Origin: Mesodorylaimus sp. YZB2_4
Lineage: Eukaryota > Nematoda > Enoplea > Dorylaimida > Dorylaimidae
Length of the DNA: 64,000 bases
Assembly (NCBI GenBank): GCA_030248295.1
Contig: JASANH010000781.1
Location: 62,001 to 126,000 of the forward strand
Direction of reading: 5' to 3'
The notes under the pieces are model-generated. The model was not told the DNA's origin. It searched no databases and saw only the letters and a program-made list of their open reading frames with translations. A program made the translations under genes and the position numbers. Shown here one piece after another: positions 23,290 to 33,974 of the stretch (within the stretch, counting starts at the first letter, position 1; each line of letters opens with the position of its first letter).

Positions 23290-23720
23290 GTGCGGCCGCG
23301 GTGGTGCAGCAGTTCGGCATTCGTCTCTCCGTATTGCTTGGGATCGAGTGGCTGGACTCGTGCCAGTGCCTGGTTCGATCCCCGGTGATGGAGGCCGGTT
23401 TGCTAACCGTAAACCCTCGCTGACCTTGCACACCAGGCCGTGGGTGACTCACCCAGTACCGCCCAGCTGCTCCGAGTGGAGCGACGAACGCCAAACGAGT
23501 AGACAGCACCAATAGGGTTCAAAGCCCACCCGCCATCGTCCGAGGAAGTCGTTGTCCAGTCCAGGATGCCCTCGTGTGCAGGGTCTCCTAGTGGAGACGC
23601 AGATGGAAGCTGCTGTGTGTGCTTGTCCCCGCTCAGTACTGCTTATTGAAGGTTTGACTGCTGGCCTGGCCGGCCGGCCTGCTGCTGGCCGGCTAGAGGC
23701 AAAACGGGCTTCGGCCCACA
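23290..23720 (+). repeat. tRNA-like SINE, different family
   Basis: The head GCGGCCGCGGTGGTGCAGCAG resembles an A box. About 85 bases on, GGTTCGATCCCCGGTG is a good B box, so a polymerase III promoter is plausible. A GC-rich tail with the hairpin GGCCGGCCGGCC follows near 23670. Intervening loops are too long for a functional tRNA. No second copy was noticed in the window, so its repeat status is inferred from the tRNA-like head. Confidence 0.45.
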
Positions 23721-24054
23721 AAAATTTTAAGAAAATGTTTCATAGAGTTCCTAGCAAAATCTGCGCGTACTGTAGTTATAGTGAAACGAGCAGTATGAAT
23801 TAACAGCAGATTATCCTATATGTCTCCAATTTGAAAAAGTAAAAAGCTATCTCGCGTGATAAAACTCAAGTCGACACGTTTATGTCATGAGATGAAACAT
23901 CTGTGTCGATTTTGTAATGAGGTGCGTCCTGCGTTTTTGCGCTTTCTTTAAGGAGCGAGGCTCGTAAGCCAGAGGGTATACGCGATCAGAGGCGCATAAG
24001 TCAGTTTCAGACCAGGATCTCCCAAGCTGGCAAGCCCAGGGATTTTTCTCGCAC

Positions 24055-24240
24055 TTTAGTGTATGCTTGGAAAGCTGAAGAGTCATGCCATGTCATACTT
24101 CATCCATAGCCAAGCATTGTACAGCGCACTCGAGGGCTATATTTGACAATTATTTTTTACCTAGGCGGGAGTCGAACCCTCCCCTGAGTGGTTTAATTTC
24201 TTAGTGGAGACCCCTTCAGCATTTCTCAGCGGGCGTTCAG
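24055..24240 (-). repeat. tRNA-derived SINE, copy B (inverted)
   Basis: Read on the minus strand, the B-box stem GGGAGGGTTCGACTCCC is followed by CCTAGGTA, an ATTGTCA step, CCTCGAGTGCGCTGTAC and GCTTGGCTATGGATGAAG. This is the same series as copy A at 5879-6300. The A-box side is degraded. Confidence 0.6.
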
Positions 24241-24864
24241 CACAGCGGGATAATTTTGCTTCCATAACAGGAGTTATTTTACAATATAGCAGTTTTTCTC
24301 AGCTCGATCGCTCTCTGTATTCTTGAAACGCGGGGCTTCTCCGTTAACCTCGCCATTAGCTGCTTACACTGCTCAAAATGAGAGAGTCGGTGTCAAATCG
24401 AGGTTACAGGTGGTAAGTTTTCTTTTAGTTATGATTTTTTTTGGCTCCTTCCCTCCCTGACAGGAATTTTCATCAGCGGAAAACACGGCTAACCGAAAAA
24501 CACGATAGCTGTGTATTAAAACCTACTTGCAAACAACTAATGACGCATCTCATGACGCACGCCCCCCCCCCGATCAATCTAGTCCTGTGTTTTCGCCATT
24601 GAAATTCCCAGGCCTTGGTTTAACCACCTCATTCACCCTTACCATGTGAACCTGCCATGACAGACCCCGTTTCTGTGAAAATGTATGAAATAACTACAAG
24701 TCAATTACACAGCTCCTAGAATTCCAGTTTGTGCGAGGACAACTCGTGTTTGGACCTGTTTGGGAACAGCGAATTCAGAGACAGGTATTTCAAATTTTTC
24801 AGTGACAATCGTTCTACGCTGTCCCCGTCGTCGGACGTCACTCCTGTCATTGCCTATTAGAGAA

Positions 24865-27800
24865 ATGTTTAACCTATTGACCCCAGCGATTGCCCTGATT
24901 TTTTTGTTGTCATTGACAAAAGTAGGGCGCCTGTCCGACAAAAGTGACGTCATTGTGATAGTGCTGTATTTTTTAGGCTCTGACTGATGAAAACTGCAAC
25001 TCTCAATGGCTAGCTTATGGCCAGTGTATGCGCCAGGCTTGGCTCAACCAGCTGGATGATATCACTGGATTGGCAAAACCTGTTGGATCTGTCATGAAAA
25101 ATTTGCATATTTCCCAAATACGGGCGTGCTTACAAAGGTCAGGTGCCTGGCCTGGTGCCTTGATAAATCATTATTATATATCGCCAGATTTTTTAAGCAG
25201 TGTTTATTTTTTGATAAATGGCATGCTTCTCAGGATGGGATGGAAGAATCTACCCTGTATGGACCAGCATGGGGGTCAGACTTGATTTTAAAAGGGCGAG
25301 GGAACAGATTGGAAGCCGAGGCATGCCCGTCTGATCCCCGTGTCAATTCATGGCTGCCTCATATTGACAATGAGCAGGAGATTTGCATGGCCTCAATTCT
25401 AAAATCACCCAGTTTCAGGTTCAACTGTATCGACCCATTGACCCCCTCAGATGGATTGACACGAGCTCGGACAACGTGTTTTCCTAAAATTCTGCAAACG
25501 ATCAAATCTGAAGTTCAAAGATGCATTCAAAAAGAGTTTATCGGATATAAGTTGCCAGATGACGACTTTTCGACTCCTAGTAATATGACGAAGTAAGTGC
25601 CCCACTAAAAAAAGTTCTAAGAGCAAGGTGCCAGCGGAGGAAAGGGCGGTAATATGAGACCTCATGCTCTTGCAATGGTGTAGCTAAATGCTACAGGCTC
25701 TTTGTCAAATAGGGACAATGCCCAGTGGAGGTTTTCCTGTTAGCCGTGCAGTCCTGGAAAGAGATCTCACTGCTGTGGGCTGGAATTCGGTAAATGACAT
25801 CTTATGACTTTCCAGGTATATAATGATAATAAGATGCCATGATAACATGCAATGCTATGCTATATTTTGCTATGCCAGGAAGCTTATCAGCCCATCTGAA
25901 TAGCACAGCACAAATATGAGATAAACAGAATTAAATGGTCTAAAAGCTATGAAGCAATGAATCTACAGCACTAACTAACTCCCCGGTTAGTAGACCGAGT
26001 CGTACATTCCAATTAGTGCTCCTATCCATGGGAATCTACTGTACATTAAGATAGGCACGGCTAACAGGAAAACATTTGATTAGATGCAGCTACACGATTC
26101 TGTTTTCATATCTGGAAGTGGGACTGAAAATCATGGCCTCTTTCATGGCATCGATACTAATCTGTTCAAAAACTGTAACAACATTTCAGAATCTTAATTT
26201 CCAGCTTAGGGATAATAATCATTCTTACTTACTTATCTTTTTAAAAAATTTTACATGCAGCATAGCGTAATAAGTGCATTGAGATTGGAATTTTCAGTCG
26301 ACTGGCAGTCGCTGCACTTTTGAGAGTCTTCAAGAAACATTTGTACCTTTGCAGCAGCTTGTGCGTGGTGACGGTGAGCTGCTCGATAGGCTTCAAAAAA
26401 ATTTATTGTCATGCACTACTTCAGAGCTTGTTGTGAAGCCTGGGTCGGACAGCCAGCTATGAGATTTTTCTGCTGTGTTTCGTAGACCAGCGACAATGCA
26501 GGCCTTGCTCAAAACATTGAAGGTTACGAGCAGATTGTTGTGCGTCTCTAACCTAATTTCCCCTCAAATTTCACACTTGCAGTATCTTGGAAGTTTGGAC
26601 GGCGCGCTATGATGTAGAATAGAAAGTGCGATTTCCTAAAATTTTGGACTTATAACTGCTTGAAAACTGGTTTCAGGCGCGTTGAATGTTGAAAAAATCA
26701 ATATTCCGGAATGATGCTAAAGCACATGGTAACTAATCCTATGATCAGTAGACCACAGCCAAACCGACTTTTTTCAGTTCCAGTGAGAGGCACAAGTACA
26801 GTATACTGCAGTGCACATTCATACTGATTTCATGTATATTTTTCAATCTTCTTGCTTTTGGATTAGGCTAGGTCAAGATTTGGAAAAAAACGAGGTTGGG
26901 GTGAGAAAATATGCGGCGAGGCAGCTGACAGCGCAGAGGTCGAGTCTCTCCGACAAAGAATGCAATTAATGACAGCTACAGCAGGGTTTAATGGCTGACT
27001 GTTCTTCCTAGGCAACCTTTCGTCCCTTCAGTTGTACCCCATGCATTGCTCCTTGATCATTAGTTTGGTGTCTGATTTTTTAGCGTCCTTTTACTCATCG
27101 CTGACGACGCTTTTCTTCACCCAATCCAATACTGTCCATCATCAGTCACCCGAGGAAACCTTGTCGCGTGTCTTCGAAGCAAGATTCCATCAACAAGCAC
27201 TTTATCACCCTTATCACTAAAACCAGACCCCGTTTCGTCCACTGACAAAACCACGGCTTTCTGTTCGGCTCGGCGTCAATGCAAGTCCAGTAGTTCCCTG
27301 ACAACCGAGTGCGAAGATATGTGGAGGCAGCAGGTTCGCAAACAATTATGCAAATGTGCTGATAATGTTCGATCACAGTTTCTTGGCGATCGATTTGTTA
27401 GAGAATACGAATCATGCGCACGAAACGCAGCCAGTGGCTCGACATTGTCCAATAGCCTCAGGAATGATATCATTTTCGACTGGTTAGACGACTACTTAAA
27501 ATCGACATGCTCCTCATCGCCAGCCCTTTTGTCCAGTATTAGTTGGAACCAACCAGCCACAGTCTGCGATATCGAAACCACGACTTTCAGACCACCATTC
27601 ATTTTTGTCACATCAGAAATCACTGATCATTTTGTACCTGCCAAGACCATTTCTACAAAAAAGCCATCAACAGTAGTATCAAGCACCGCTGCCTTGTCAC
27701 CAGTTACCACCACTCAATCACAAACTCAGTCACCAGAGTTCCCAATTTTTGAAACTACAACTGAGCCAAATTTTCATACATTTTTTCCGCTGGTACCCGA

Positions 27801-28125
27801 ACCGACGACGGTGGCAACCCAAGAGGTCGGGACGCCAGGACCTGAATTTCCTAATCCTGATACTGATTTATCAGACACCACTACTCACACATTTTTCTTT
27901 GAAAAATACACCTTTCAACCAGATGAAAACCCTGAGACATGGACGCCTTCTTCAAGCATCCAAGCAACTACGACTGAAGGCAACATCCTTGGCATCGATA
28001 ACATATTTGGTATCAAGGCATTTGGACAAGGTGGGCTGTTTGGGAATATTCTAAATTTTACTCAAGTGTCGAATGGATTACAAGGATTGTTCCACATATC
28101 AAAGGGAAATCAGTCAATTAGTTAA
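24865..28125 (+). CDS. Secreted Cys-module and Thr/Pro-rich protein, copy R
   Basis: Model: exons 24865-24921, 24977-25137, 25188-25592, 27084-28125, giving 554 residues with all phases matching. The start opens a signal peptide (MFNLLTPAIALIFLLSL). Exon 2 carries ENCNSQ...YGQCMRQ...IRACLQ, closely parallel to copy L at 18859-21524. Exon 3 is about 78 residues longer than its counterpart and holds an extra Cys segment before the shared NCIDPL...CFPK block. Exon 4 has a Cys module, a Ser/Thr/Pro tract, the THTFFFEKY block and the tail LGIDNIFGI...GNILN. Intron 3 (1491 nt) contains a TIR3 element. A polyadenylation signal AATAAA lies at 28172-28177, close to the stop of the convergent collagen gene. 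Family unknown. The last exon could be a separate gene, but the identical phase-2 junction in both copies favours one. Confidence 0.65.
25731..26073. mobile_element. TIR3 element, copy 1 (343 bp)
   Basis: It starts GTTTTCCTGTTAGCCGTG and ends with its exact reverse complement CACGGCTAACAGGAAAAC, 18-bp perfect terminal inverted repeats. The interior is non-coding. No clear target-site duplication is seen. Shorter relatives lie at 45598-45720 and 50698-50827. It sits in intron 3 of the copy R gene. Confidence 0.85.
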
Positions 28126-28193
28126 TGAATAGTCCAAAAACTGCTTATATGATACGAGTATTACAAAATTCAATAAAATTTTCCAAACGGGAT

Positions 28194-29556
28194 TTAAGCC
28201 TTGGCCTTAGCTTTAGCGCGCTTGTTCAAGTAGCCGCCAGGTTGAGCGCCTGGACTTGTCTTGGGCGGCGGGCAATGTTCCTAAAGAAATCGGTATTAGG
28301 TCAAGAAAAATTTTTGGCAAGATTGTCTTACGCAAGTTCCAGGAGGACCTGGTGGACCTCGTTGACCAGGTATTCCAGGTTGGCCAGGCGTTCCATCAGG
28401 TCCCTTATCTCCTGGGTCGCCAGGAGGACCCGCTGGGCCTGGCTTAGCAGGACTGGTCGAATCAGGTCCAGGGGGACCCTGAAATTGTCAGCTTAGAAAA
28501 AAGATCAGATGAGCAGAGTATGGACTTACTTGTGGTCCAGGAGGTCCAGGTGGCCCGGCCGGTCCAGGTTGTCCAGGCGGGGCACCACTCAGTACTTTCC
28601 CTGGATCCCCAGGTGGTCCCTTATCGCCGGGATCTCCAGGCAATCCTACGACAAATAACATCCACGATTCGACAAAGCTATTTGGATTTTTTGCATGTAT
28701 CCAGCTGCCTACCTTGTGGTCCGGGTGGTCCTAAAATAAAACTGGATTGGCTCTGCTAGAGCCCGATTGATTAAGTGAGTCCTTACCAGGCGGTCCAGGT
28801 TTACCAGGCTCTCCATCGGCACCAGGCGCTCCCTAAAAAAGTACTGCTGCGAGGATAGCCAGTTTTATTCCCAAATCAAGCCGTACCAAATCGCCCGGGG
28901 GGCCAGGGGGTCCTGAAAACTGCTGTTAGTCAGAGTTATAGTTAACAAATAGCAGAAGAATACCTTTGGGTCCAGGCTGACCAGGCTGACCAGGTGGTCC
29001 TAGAAAAAGTCATCAAATTTGAGTTTACACCAGCTATATGCCGTCTGATCTTGGCCATACCAGCTGGGCACTAAAATAAAAAGAAATTAGATCAAAAAGG
29101 CCTCAAAAATTTGAAGATTCACCTTCACACAAGGTGGCTTTGTTGGTGGAGCAGGCAATAGGGTTCCTACAAATGGACTATACTAGGTCAGACTTCGATG
29201 TTGCATCACGTCAGTGCATACCATCTTTTCCAGGAGGTCCCTAAAAACAGGTTCATCTGATTTCTAGCACTACCAACTCTTTCAGATTACTTACAGGATT
29301 TCCAGGCTTGCCAGGGGCACCAGGTTTTCTAAAAAAAAGTTGAATTCTCCACAAAGGGCAGCCAATTTAAGTTGCTTCCTTATCCTTACCCATCGCGTCC
29401 AGGTGGCCCCTAAAAAAAGAACATCTAGTTTTTCGCTGACATAAATTCGAAAGAAACTTACAGGTGGCCCAGCTGGCCCTAGTGTGCATTCACCTGAAAC
29501 AGATGACACTCTAATTTTTTAAGGCAAGAAGTATGAAGAGCTTACATTTTTGAGCT

Positions 29557-29588
<32 letters not shown>

Positions 29589-29993
29589 ACCTGGGGCCGG
29601 ACCAGGTGCTGGATATGGAGCTGGTGCGGGTGCGGGACCAGGACCAGGAGATGGATATGACGTGCCGCCTCCTGGATAATTGGCCTGACGAGGCGAACGA
29701 TGATTACTAAATATTTGTAGCTGCAACATTTCTTTCCACATGTCTCTCGAACGTGTCTAGAAATATGATGATGATGAAAATTTTGAATTCCCGCCAAAAC
29801 TGTTTAATCTGCTCACCTTGCAAAAATCCACCTCATTTTGCATGAATGAGTGAATCGTTTGTACATAATTATAAATCAACGGCAAAGTGACCACGCAGGC
29901 CAGAACAGCTGTGGTACTGAATGCAACAGCAAAGAATGCCACATTGCGCATAGACTTTTTCACGGGTTTCAATGGTGGATCAAAGGCGCCCAT
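28194..29993 (-). CDS. Nematode cuticle collagen
   Basis: Fifteen exons encode 340 residues: 29817-29993, 29546-29756, 29462-29493, 29390-29409, 29295-29328, 29222-29240, 29123-29166, 29061-29070, 28964-28999, 28887-28912, 28787-28832, 28713-28730, 28530-28645, 28332-28478, 28194-28280. The N-terminus fits the cuticle-collagen leader: a short basic stretch and a membrane segment (about residues 17-41). A Pro/Ala/Gly-rich region, small Cys clusters (KCECTLG; CVKCPAG) and several Gly-X-Y blocks follow, ending in a Cys-containing non-collagen tail rich in Lys. Cuticle collagens are secreted, trimerise and are cross-linked in the extracellular cuticle. Many internal exons are 10-46 nt long, unlike the few-intron collagens usual in nematodes. 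Every junction is in phase. The start at 29993 was chosen as the first ATG. Confidence 0.92.
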
Positions 29994-30062
29994 TTTCTTC
30001 TGCTGACTCCTTCGGCGCCTGGCCAACTTAACAACCAAACCACTATTGGCCTTTTCTCGGCT

Positions 30063-30070
30063 CTTTATAT
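30063..30070 (-). promoter_or_regulatory. TATA box of the cuticle collagen gene
   Basis: On the minus strand ATATAAAGAG lies about 70 bases upstream of the collagen start codon, a normal core-promoter distance for a short 5' leader. Confidence 0.5.
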
Positions 30071-30743
30071 TACATATATCTGTTTGGGTATTTTTATCCT
30101 TCGATCGGCCTTCTTCTTTTCTTTCACAAAACTAGGCTCGCCCCGCTGCCCTGAACTTTACTGTTAACACAAAAAGTGCGCATTGAGAACATCAAGTTTG
30201 GAAGTCAGTCGGTGCCATCCCGCGGTGATGGAGTAGTGACCCAGATTCCAATAAATCAAGTACTTTACATGTCCAACACTGAACCAAATACTCCAGGAAA
30301 ATTACGAGGGCAAGACCCCCATTTGAGGCGCCAAGATTCCCAGAGGACATGTTCGTGTGTGCAATCTATTTGAGATAACAGAAAAATGGAGCAGTCAACA
30401 AAAATTCGAGGGTGACCAGCAAATAAGTGCGAGTTCTGCATAATTTATGCCATTCGATTCGAATAGCATCCTTCAAGGATTAAATTTCTGCTCTCCTGAA
30501 TAACACACCGAATGAGTCTCATTAGATGCAGTCTGAGCAAACACTATCAAAAGCGGTATCTTCTTTGAAGTTGGAAATTTCTAAAACTCTATGCCGCTTT
30601 CAATAAAAATCTTCCAAAGTAAGTTTCATCTTCGCCATAATCCACGTGCTTCTACAAATATATTAAAGCTAAAAATTTACTTTTTGACAGATGTCTCTAA
30701 ATCCATTCAACTTGAATTCGCCTCCGCTTCAAGCAAGTTTTCG

Positions 30744-30752
30744 TATAAAAAG
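30744..30752 (+). promoter_or_regulatory. TATA box of the short ShK-like gene
   Basis: TATAAAAAG lies about 70 bases before the ATG at 30822, preceded by GTTTTCG. Position and sequence fit a core promoter. Confidence 0.5.
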
Positions 30753-30821
30753 CAATGTCCAGAAAATTGTGATACGCAAACGGCGAAGACGCAAGTTAGT
30801 TCAATCTCGTGATCGACGAAA

Positions 30822-31284
30822 ATGAAATTCATCACATTCTCATTGTTGGCCATCATCGGGTTCAGTTTGGTCGATGCCGTCGCTAGACGTATGCCAGGAC
30901 TAATTGGCAATGGTGAACCATGAGCACATTGTTTACATTTTAGCCGCATGCAACGACGTGCACCCAGCGTGCGAAGTTCTGTGCGCCAGAAACTGCAAGG
31001 AACAAGAACCCGTTGGGTTTGCCCTGAAAAAAAGACACGCACCTCCACCACCAAGGAACCCATGCTCCAACCTGCTCCAGGCCACTGACCAAGTCATCAA
31101 TGTCTTGTGTCCTAAATCTTGCGGTTTCTGCAACAGGCGTAAGTGTTTTCAAGCTTTTCTAAAAATTAATCCTGATTGCTTGCAATTTTTAGCATTGAAC
31201 GGGCAAAATGTCGCGAACAGTTGGACTAAGAGTTATTGCGCTTCTCGTGGTGAGCCTGAAGAATCGGTCGGCTTGGCCGTGTAA
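30822..31284 (+). CDS. Short secreted ShK-like protein with VGxAL motif
   Basis: Three exons (30822-30888, 30944-31138, 31193-31284) encode 117 residues. A signal peptide (MKFITFSLLAIIGFSLVDA) precedes ACNDVHPACEVLCARNC, the motif EPVGFALKK, and a second half ending LCPKSCGFC, the classic ShK toxin-domain end. A third part has YCASRG and ends EPEESVGLAV. The same series recurs in the two larger genes at 36647-39074 and 39947-43638, here without their N-terminal modules and low-complexity linker. ShK domains in nematodes occur in secreted enzymes, surface proteins and immunomodulators; the role here is not known. TATA box at 30744. Confidence 0.8.
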
Positions 31285-32842
31285 GCTGTTTATGATAAGG
31301 TGAAGCAATGCTGTAAGAACTGGCATGCTGGGAGGACTGGTCAACTCTGCGAAATAAAACAAGAAACATTCTGATTCAATGTGTGTGCGCTGATAATGAT
31401 ATCGAGCGCATGTACCAGGTATGCCATTTACTGTAGGAAAGTCGTAAGGAAGTGTTTCTGAGACAGAATATACCACATCTTCATACTTGACTCCTCCGCG
31501 CATCGCACATTGTACAGGAAATCAACAAACCAGGAGCAGCAAAATCAACGAAGAATGGTGACGCAACGACAATTGTAAGCTGCAACGGCTACTGTAAGCG
31601 CTGCTCACCCTGGATCTGGGTCTCGACATCGGGTGGGACGAAGAAGCACTGTATGCGCACGGACAACGAAATTTCACAGATTAAGTAAATCATGATCCAA
31701 AAGTGACTTGACTGTCACTTCAGATTTTCTGAGGAGGACTGATCCAGTTTTGGGGTGGCAGTTGAACGCGCGAAATCCGAACATTCTCTGGCTCAACTAA
31801 TTGAAATTTTTAAGTCGCCCTGTAGGTAGACCCTGGTCCCTGGTACAAAATTTTGGGTCGGGTGACCCGACTTTGTTGGCGGCAGTTGAAGTACCTCGAG
31901 AAAGAAACTTCGCACAATTACTTCCAACATATGGTGACTTTTGTATAAAGGTAACAGTGCGAAAATATTTCGATGAAGATACCTTCCAGTATTTTACGCA
32001 CGCGAGTTTTCATTTATTGTTATTTCCTAGTAATCCTTAGCAAATAAAACAGCATTCCTTTGTATTTCCTACAATAGCGACCAAATAATTAAAAACCTGA
32101 GCATCAACAGTAGAAGCAATCAGGGTCTATACCCTGCTCTTTAGCAAGACTTGACCAATCCAAATAATTGACACTGCTTGCATGTATTTGAAGTCAGGCG
32201 CAGGCTCTACTGATTGACCCACACCAGAGGATCCTAGTCATTTACAAAAGATATTGCATACAAAGTTATATTGTGCTGGAGACTAGCTCCTGTCAGGACC
32301 TTTGCTACTGATAGAGGAATGAAAGGCCACATGTCTTTTAATCACAGCTACCTATTTTGCAATGAAACATTATGGGAGTCAAGGGTGTTATTGGTGCACA
32401 GTATACGTGCCAGTTATACCCAAGAACTAACGTCTTCATACTGGAAACGTAGAACATTTCGCGGTTGGGCTCGCCACATTATTCGCGGGTACTACATTTC
32501 GCGGTGGTCAGCAGACATTAGGCAACTTGGGTAGGATTTTCTATCAGACGCTAGCCGGCCTGGCGTCCCTTTGCATAACGTCACTCACTCTTTCTTGACC
32601 TTCCCACACTTGGGTCCGAACTGTTTTGATTCTGCCGTCATGTATTGATTTGTCACAGTTACTGTCAGAGAAGGAAAAAACCATGCAGCAGTCTGTACTG
32701 CCGGATCCAATTTTATCAACCGATCCATCACAGACTGCTGCTATCAATGACGTTGTCGAGATAACTTTACAAAATTCTAATAAAATGATGTACAATATTT
32801 ACTCATGTTTTGAATCGAATGTGACCGCATTCCTAATAAGAA
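31285..32842. other. Intergenic, nothing recognised
   Basis: No coding exon or RNA gene is recognised. Several short frames are present without supporting features. Confidence 0.4.
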
Positions 32843-33165
32843 CTTACAAATTATCAATTCCTACTCAGACTATGGCTCCTCTCACCCATTTATCATACAT
32901 AGTTGCTAAGAATGTCAATGAGAACTTACTTACAGCAGATTGGCGCTTTCGCAAAAATGACTCAGAACATTTGCATCATGCATGCATAAAGCAAATTCTG
33001 CAAATCCTGGAGTTGGACAGCTACGGAAACTTTTTTCTACTTTTCTACTTACAATAGCAGAAACTTGCAAAATTGCAGTATTTTTGACCTGTTTGATCCG
33101 ATCTTTTAAAAAAGTGACCCGACCCGACTCGAAAGTACCTGAACCGATCCGAAGTCTACGAGTAA
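32843..33165. repeat. Dispersed repeat R1, copy 2
   Basis: Same-orientation match to 147-540: TTATCAATTCCTAC, ATGAGAACTTAC, CATGCATGCATAAAGC, CTGCAAATCCTGGAGTTGGA and the GACCCGACCCGA...AAAGTACCTGA tail occur in the same order. A repeat outside any gene. Confidence 0.6.
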
Positions 33166-33974
33166 AGTAGGTACTGTATTAGGGATCTTGTACGGTTATT
33201 CACGCGCCAGTCTAGAAAGTACCCTGCTGTAACAAAAAGCGATGTTGCTTTTTTCTGGTTTTCTGGTTCAGCACCCCTCAGTTACAGTATCTACTATTCT
33301 GTCGAAGAGATACTCCGAAATTGAATTTATCTTATTACCTAGAACAGGTTTTTTCTTTGTACCTCCAGGCTCTTTGCGAATTGAGGCATGCGTACCTGCA
33401 ACTATATATTATAGCATTTTATCCTCTCAAAGCCGAGATATAACTGAAACTATTTGTTGTACTTATAACCAGCCCATCAGAGGCTCGTGCTCAGATCCCA
33501 CAGAAAGCTTCATACTTTTATTCGCGCATCTTTAATAAAAATCTCGAGCCCTCTTTCTACTCATGCAATCAGATCATCTTCTGTAAATGGAGCGCACGAT
33601 TATGGCGATTACTAAAGCGGAATGAACTGCAAGAAACTACACATTTTTCTGCTATGCGTAAAATGTAGTCTCAGTCAGCGATTCCACAATTTTTCATGGA
33701 AGGCGCTTTACCTATTACATGTGACAGTTGTGCCTTAGTGATGTTAAAACTGACAAGCCTTACAGTAAAAGCAGGTCTGGCAATCGTTAAATGACTGATT
33801 TGTGGAAATATAAGTGGTAAAATGAGGTTCTACCGACAAGCCCAAAAGGCCCATTTGATTCTAATTATAAGTTGAGTTTTAGAACTGACTTCTAATTTAT
33901 ATTGCAGCATAAAGTGCAGTACATATTAAAAAATATAAATGAATTCTTTAAAATTCCGAGAGTCAATGTTAACC
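33166..33974. other. Intergenic, nothing recognised
   Basis: Sequence downstream of the hydrolase gene and right of repeat R1. No feature is supported. Confidence 0.4.
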
